64,000 bases of DNA, taken from Malus domestica (lineage: Eukaryota > Streptophyta > Magnoliopsida > Rosales > Rosaceae). Below the pieces are notes generated by a model that saw only the letters and a program-made list of their open reading frames with translations, searched no databases and was not told where the DNA came from. The stretch is taken from positions 39,574,501 to 39,638,500 of the forward strand of contig NC_091671.1 in the NCBI RefSeq assembly GCF_042453785.1. Direction: 5' to 3'. Below, piece by piece: positions 58,824 through 64,000 of this stretch. The position numbers and the translations under genes are program-made. Position 1 is the first letter of the stretch. Each line of letters opens with the position of its first letter.

Positions 58824-60015
58824 GTCCACAACACAAGTTAACGAGTTATGCTTATAAACAATAATAATACTCAAGTCAATCAAAATTTCAAAAGGAACTA
58901 TTGATGTGTCCAAGGTTATGGCATACCTTCATCAGCGACAATCTGGACTACAATACGGGTGCTGTGAATTCTTTCATCTGCTACTGAAAACGCCTCAATC
59001 TCCTGGTAATTTGATAGTTAATAGCAAAGGAGAAAAAACTGAGACTACAGATGCAGAGTCTACATTTACCCCACAACAACAGCAATATTTAGGCAGTTTA
59101 GTACTCGTGAATGTAGCTAAAGACATAAAACATGCTCAAACTTCAGTCCAACATACATCCGCATGAAAATGAGCCAGCCAAATCTCCAAAATTTCATAAC
59201 ATAGTGCCAGATACAACTTGGATAAGAACATCTTAAATCACAACCGTTGCAGCAACAAAGTCCATGATATATTTAAATTGTAACCGTTGCAGCAGTAAAG
59301 TCCATGAAATATTTAACATATTGGGAGACAAGTATCTATTAACTGGTAGGCTACAAAAATCAAAATTTACCTACCAACCTTCATGGGAATAAAAATATAT
59401 TAGTAGCAAGTGCTCCTATCTACGATTAAATGCTAAATAGCGAATATAGAAAAAAAATGAACACCCAAAGAAGAACCAAAATGAATAGCATCAACTTATA
59501 AATTAAATGCACAGCATTCAAATGATAACTAAGAAATAGCAGAGACAACCACTGTACCTAAAATGTAACTCTGGCATGAGTATACAACATACCTTTTCAA
59601 ATAGAAGACTGCTTGCTGATTACCTACTTACTTCAACGTATGCCACATTAAAACAAGTCACCGGGATACAGCAAATGAGATAAGAAACGAAAGAAAATAT
59701 GAAAATGTCTTTGAACTGTGAAAACGAAAGAATTAGGGATCAAGTATACATCCAGATGTTCATGAGAGAAGAATGAATAAATTGATAGTTACTGACTAAA
59801 TGAACTTTCATGATACCCAAATTACAGATTGTATTGGCACAGTATGCACCATGAATTACAAGTTTGAGGGCTTTCAATCCCTTGAGGAAGTTACAAGAAG
59901 GATGGAATAGCCCTATAATTGCAGATCAGCTCCTACGATGTTGATGAAGTGACTCCCATACATCCGATTTGCATAAGACCAGAGGACTCGCATCCTTGTG
60001 TAACTCACCTTCAAA

Positions 60016-63000
60016 TCAATATGGTTTGCTCTGTTTGTTGTCTCTCTTAAGCTGGACCTTCAATTTCTTACCCCCTAATTGGTATCCATTCATCATATTT
60101 ATAGCAGATTCAGCAGACTCTGGTAAATCGTAACTTACAAATCCTGCAAACCAGAGACTGATTAGAGGGTAAAAATTTCCACATAACTTGCATTGCAATC
60201 AAAACTAAGTTGAGAATATTCTCACCGAAACATTTGCTGACGCCAGTTGCTTTATCAACAAAAACCTTGGCACTCAAAACCCTACCAAATGGTTGAAAAG
60301 CATTGGCAAGCTCTTGATCTCCAAATTCTTGAGGTATGTGATAGATAAACAAATTAGCACCAGCTGGACCTAATCAAAGAAGATAAGAGTAACTCACAAA
60401 GTACCACCACCAAGAACTATATTTCTAATTTGAAAAAATAAATAAACGTGTAGATAACAACCTTCAACCTGACCCCCAGGGCTTTTACTAGTGCCAGGCG
60501 ATGCTGGATTAATGTTCACAACTGTAGGTGACACTGAACCAGGTGAACTCAATGGCTGGTGGCTCATTATTCCTCCAGGATACATCATCGGATGCCGAAG
60601 ACCTGGAACTGCATGATAAGCAGAGGCCACATAACTTGTAGGAGGCATAGGAAAATTTCTAGGGGCAATATTGCGAGGTGTGATTCTATGCAAAGCATTT
60701 TCTTGGTTTATGGGGGGCATCATATTTTGGAAACCTTGTTGATTCTGCAATCCAGGTATGCGGTATGGCATGAGTCCATAAGTCCCAGGAGCCTACAGAG
60801 GAAATGAAATATGACATTACTCCATTACTACATAAGACCCTACATGGATATAAGGTCAGGAATTCATATATAGCGTAGGTCATTATACTCTGATGCCAAA
60901 GCCCAACTACAAAAGTGCTAATGGTTTCCTCACCATGAAAAACGAAACAAAGAAAAAAGTAGTTTATAGAGACATAATTGTGGAAAAAAACTGACCTGAT
61001 AACCGTAACCATTATACGAGGGAACATAACCCATGGGCAAGGCTCCAAATAATGAAGGATGTTGTGAATCACCATTTGGCTCGTTAGCAGCCTGGGAATG
61101 AGCTTTCTGAGCTCGCCGAGCTAGCCTTTCCTTTTCTGTGTCTGCCCATTTGACAACTAAAGGAACACTTGAACCCTGATACACGAGCCATAAGAGTGGG
61201 TTAGAGCCTTGTATTGATAGATCCATACTACTACCAAGTTGTCGTATTTATAAGCAAATGTCAAGAACAAATTCAAATCAATGAGTCAATGAGTAAGCAT
61301 ACAAGCCTTTTTATTAATTTGATACACAAGGATAATTAGACAAAATCTTTGATGGCTGGCTTATCATCCATCATTATGGTCCCCTCCAATCAGAAAAAAT
61401 AAAATGTTTCTGCCAATGTAATAGAATACAGAACATCCAATACTACGTGCATATTAACAGTTTTCAATATACATTTCCAGCCACCAAAACATGCATTAGA
61501 CACAAACCTCCATTTTATACTTTCCATTGATGGCTTCAAGGGCAGCAAGAGCTTGGTGTTTTGTCTCATACTTTAAGAATGCACAGCCTGCCAAAAGAAA
61601 AGGGCATGGAAAATTCATTTATTAGTTGACAATCAGTATATTTTAGTGTTTGCCTAGGAATAAACCAACCCCGAGGGGCTAAACATACCTTTGCTCGTTT
61701 GCTGAGAACCTCTTAATATTTGTAGGTCCTTTACTGTCCCATATTGAGAGAAAAGATCAGAAACTTCAACTTCGGAAACATTCTTCGGAAGCATACCAAT
61801 AAAGAGCTTATGTTCTGGATTGCAGGGGAAGGCAAAGATTAATAATTAGGGTACGTATAATAACCAATAAATAAACGGGATGAACAAAAAAAATACACAA
61901 TAAGCATTGGTTCAACAAAACTTCATAGGAACAAGACAAATCAGTAATTAAATCATGAAAATGTATTAACCTAGTCTTTCCAACTCGCCATCAGCATACT
62001 TCACTTGCAAAGGACTAGATGCCTGGATTGGACAGAAAGAACAGGGTAGCTTCGAATCAGCTGAGAATAACAAACACAACAAGAGGAACTAAAAGCACAA
62101 ACTGCGAAAAGTTAACACCAGCCTAGGAAAAAGTGGACAGACAACAAATTTTTAGTTGACTTTATGTTTCTTTTATCAAGTAATACATTTGTGTAAAGTC
62201 GCATTAGCAGGCATAGGCAAGAGCCCAACTGAGAATCTTGCCTGGGAAACCACTTGAAGGTCCAGCAAGGCCTACATAGGCTCCCCCAGTCGCTCTAAGA
62301 CCTATGCCAGGAAAATGCCAAGTTGCATAAGCACACATTTTATATAAAATTGTCCAAATATCAATCTGCCAATCATGGATTCAAGTGGATATACTGTACC
62401 AAAAGAAGATTGCCTGCAATGTTGGACAAATTCAATACTTTACTCACATGATGTAACCCAGTCACTGATACTCATATTTTCTGGAACAAGCATGCAGCCT
62501 TCTTTATTTAACTATTTTGTAAATTGACATCATAACCATATCGAAGTTTGCCAAAATTGTATCTTTTTTTTTTTTCAGGGCACCGGTTGCACCTTAAAAC
62601 TTTCATGGGGCAGAGCCAATTAAATCAGTTCATAATCTAACCCTAAACCCCTTTTTTTTTCTTTTTTGGGTGGGCACTGTAGCCAATATCTCATGCATGG
62701 TCATGCCCTGATACTCTACTTTCAGTAGTCGTTAGGCCAATCTGCATTACCATACGCAAATTACAATACCCATTTCATCAAATCGATCTTACAACACCCT
62801 CTTGGGATTAACATCATGTCCATATCTCATCTGATGTAAATTTGCTAGCCCTCTACAAATGTCAAAGGAGCCTATTGCAATTTAACTAGGAATAAAAACA
62901 AAGGAACTTTACCATGAGGCTATTCATTTCCCTTTTTCCTACGGTATATTAATTGCAGAACCTTTTGGTCACAAGTATCAACATTCTCAAATTAAGTAAG

Positions 63001-63729
63001 TGGATATAGTTTAGTTACTGTTAAAAGTTCAAATTACCGTGATCTGCGATCGACAAATAGTCAGACACTACGCAGCTACTCTTCCTACTATTAATTGTAT
63101 ACACTTTCGAATGACTTACGAAATCATCTATTCATACTTTACCAGCTTAGATTTGAATCACATTCTCCGAAATTCGAAGCTATGAGCCTACTAACTAAAA
63201 CAACAAAAGAAGCACACTTAAGTACAGTGGAAAGAGCTGCAAATTGCACTAACCCCGGGCAAAGTCGTCTTGTTATGACACGCATCGACCGCTTTATCCG
63301 CCTCCTCCCTCGACGGGCATATCACAAAGCAACACCCTGCAAACACACACATGCCCGCACAAATCCGAGCACGAAATTAGGGTTTCAAATACCAATTCAG
63401 CTACTAAACGCCACAATCCTCCAAATCGTGGAAAATCACACACACTAACCAAATCAAGATACGCACATTTTTCAACTCAAACAAGATTGCTAAGCGGAAC
63501 AGAGAATGTAGAGAGAGAAAGAGGAGGGGAGAGAGAGAGAGAGAGATTTGAAACCTCTGGAAGCGCGCGTGGCCTTGTCCTTGATGATGTTGACTTCGTC
63601 GACGAGAGCGAAGTCTTTGAACATTGCGAGGAGCTGAGCCTCCGTCATGTGCTTCGGCACTTGGCCGACGAACAGCTTCACGCTGTCCTCGCCGTGCGAG
63701 TTCCTCTCCTTCTTCCCTCCTTCCGCCAT
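60016..63729 (-). CDS. RBP-DR1: Bruno/CELF-like RNA-binding protein with three RRMs (RBP-DR1/BRN1 type)
   Basis: Exons in transcript order: 63729-63555, 63336-63254, 62022-61971, 61814-61689, 61587-61508, 61175-60996, 60792-60462, 60369-60226, 60143-60016, giving 432 residues (Arabidopsis RBP-DR1 about 441). RRM1 spans about 17-98 ([15 protein letters not shown]), RRM2 about 105-183 ([18 protein letters not shown]) and RRM3 about 345-425 ([21 protein letters not shown]). A Pro/Met/Asn-rich linker between RRM2 and RRM3 is the CELF/Bruno arrangement. The end is [10 protein letters not shown]. In Arabidopsis the relatives bind 3' UTR elements and repress SOC1 mRNA, and RBP-DR1 affects salicylate-linked defence. 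ATG 63729 opens [10 protein letters not shown] just downstream of a GA-rich leader. The 1.23-kb intron between exons 2 and 3 is the longest. Confidence 0.96.
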
Positions 63730-63739
63730 TAATGCCTGC

Positions 63740-63846
63740 CTTCTCTCTCTCTGTCTTCCACTTTCTCTCTCGAACTTCTCCGGTTTCTTTGTTTTGTTTC
63801 TCTCTCCCTCTCTAATATTTTCTCTCTCTAGATTTCCTCTTCTTTT
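63740..63846 (-). promoter_or_regulatory. GA-rich leader of RBP-DR1
   Basis: On the transcript strand the 100 bases before the ATG are rich in GAGAGA tracts (plus-strand ctctctct at several places). This matches the dinucleotide-rich leaders of BSL1, SCC3 and RopGAP. Confidence 0.5.
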
Positions 63847-64000
63847 TTTTATTATTTTTTCCTACGCGGAGTCGTCGAAGGGAGAATCTGGGGCTTTACC
63901 CGCGCATTTCATGTTTATTACAGGACTGCCACTTTAGACCAGATGAAATGAGTTTGAGTGAACTTACCTTTCTACCCTTTTCAAGCTTAGTCACATGATT
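63847..64000. other. RBP-DR1 upstream region to window end
   Basis: Promoter-side sequence. No feature supported. Confidence 0.4.

Larger units (their letters stand above)
56330..60015. other. Spacer downstream of RBP-DR1
   Basis: No gene is supported. Contents: MITE copy D (56715-56868), a SINE-related fragment (57660-57770), an 18-bp repeat ggaagatcagt(t/c)gtcacg at about 57799 and 57836, and a (GA)n run at 58792-58819. The 3' UTR of RBP-DR1 probably extends below 60016. Confidence 0.5.

Overview
The window is nuclear DNA of a flowering plant. Genes are split by many short AT-rich introns with GT-AG borders (plus two GC-AG), and the proteins are plant types: BSL1, a PLS-class PPR protein, a CRIB-RopGAP and a Bruno-like RBP. 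The spacers are AT-rich and full of MITEs, tRNA-derived SINEs, a Cassandra TRIM and a Copia LTR element. The protein matches and repeat families suggest a woody rosid, perhaps Rosaceae, but the species is an inference.

Layout. The left edge (174-799, +) holds the last two exons of an aldo/keto reductase. BSL1, a Kelch/PPP phosphatase of brassinosteroid signalling, follows on + (2017-7483, 21 exons). A single-exon PPR gene lies at 8835-10829 (+). A stretch of gene debris at 11040-12170 includes a mutated copy of the last exon of the SCC3 gene located 5 kb away. SWA1/UTP15 (13555-15204, +) and cohesin SCC3 (16212-23559, -, 21 exons) are tail to tail, followed by the NPL4-like gene (24757-27834, -). 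A 9.7-kb Copia element (29486-39215) with intact target-site duplication sits inside one arm of an older inverted-repeat element. A CRIB-RopGAP gene (42381-44640, +) and a small acidic-protein gene (46022-46525, -) come next. A 2.6-kb direct duplication (47133-49765 and 50066-53275) carries different younger insertions in each copy. After a gene-poor, MITE-rich stretch, the Bruno/CELF-like RBP-DR1 gene (60016-63729, -) closes the window.

Gene relations. These are independent housekeeping and signalling genes with no operon-like logic. From memory, NPL4-SCC3-SWA1 are neighbours in Arabidopsis (At2g47970-47990), and BSL1, RopGAP2 and RBP-DR1 are close together there (At4g03080, At4g03100, At4g03110). 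The window would then interleave two Arabidopsis microsynteny blocks.

I found no CRISPR array, no true tRNA or rRNA gene and no clearly new biochemical system. The most informative structures are the transposon nesting and the MITE families with clean 9-bp target-site duplications. Exon borders were derived by hand from splice signals and reading-frame continuity. All multi-exon models close in frame at lengths close to the Arabidopsis proteins as I remember them.
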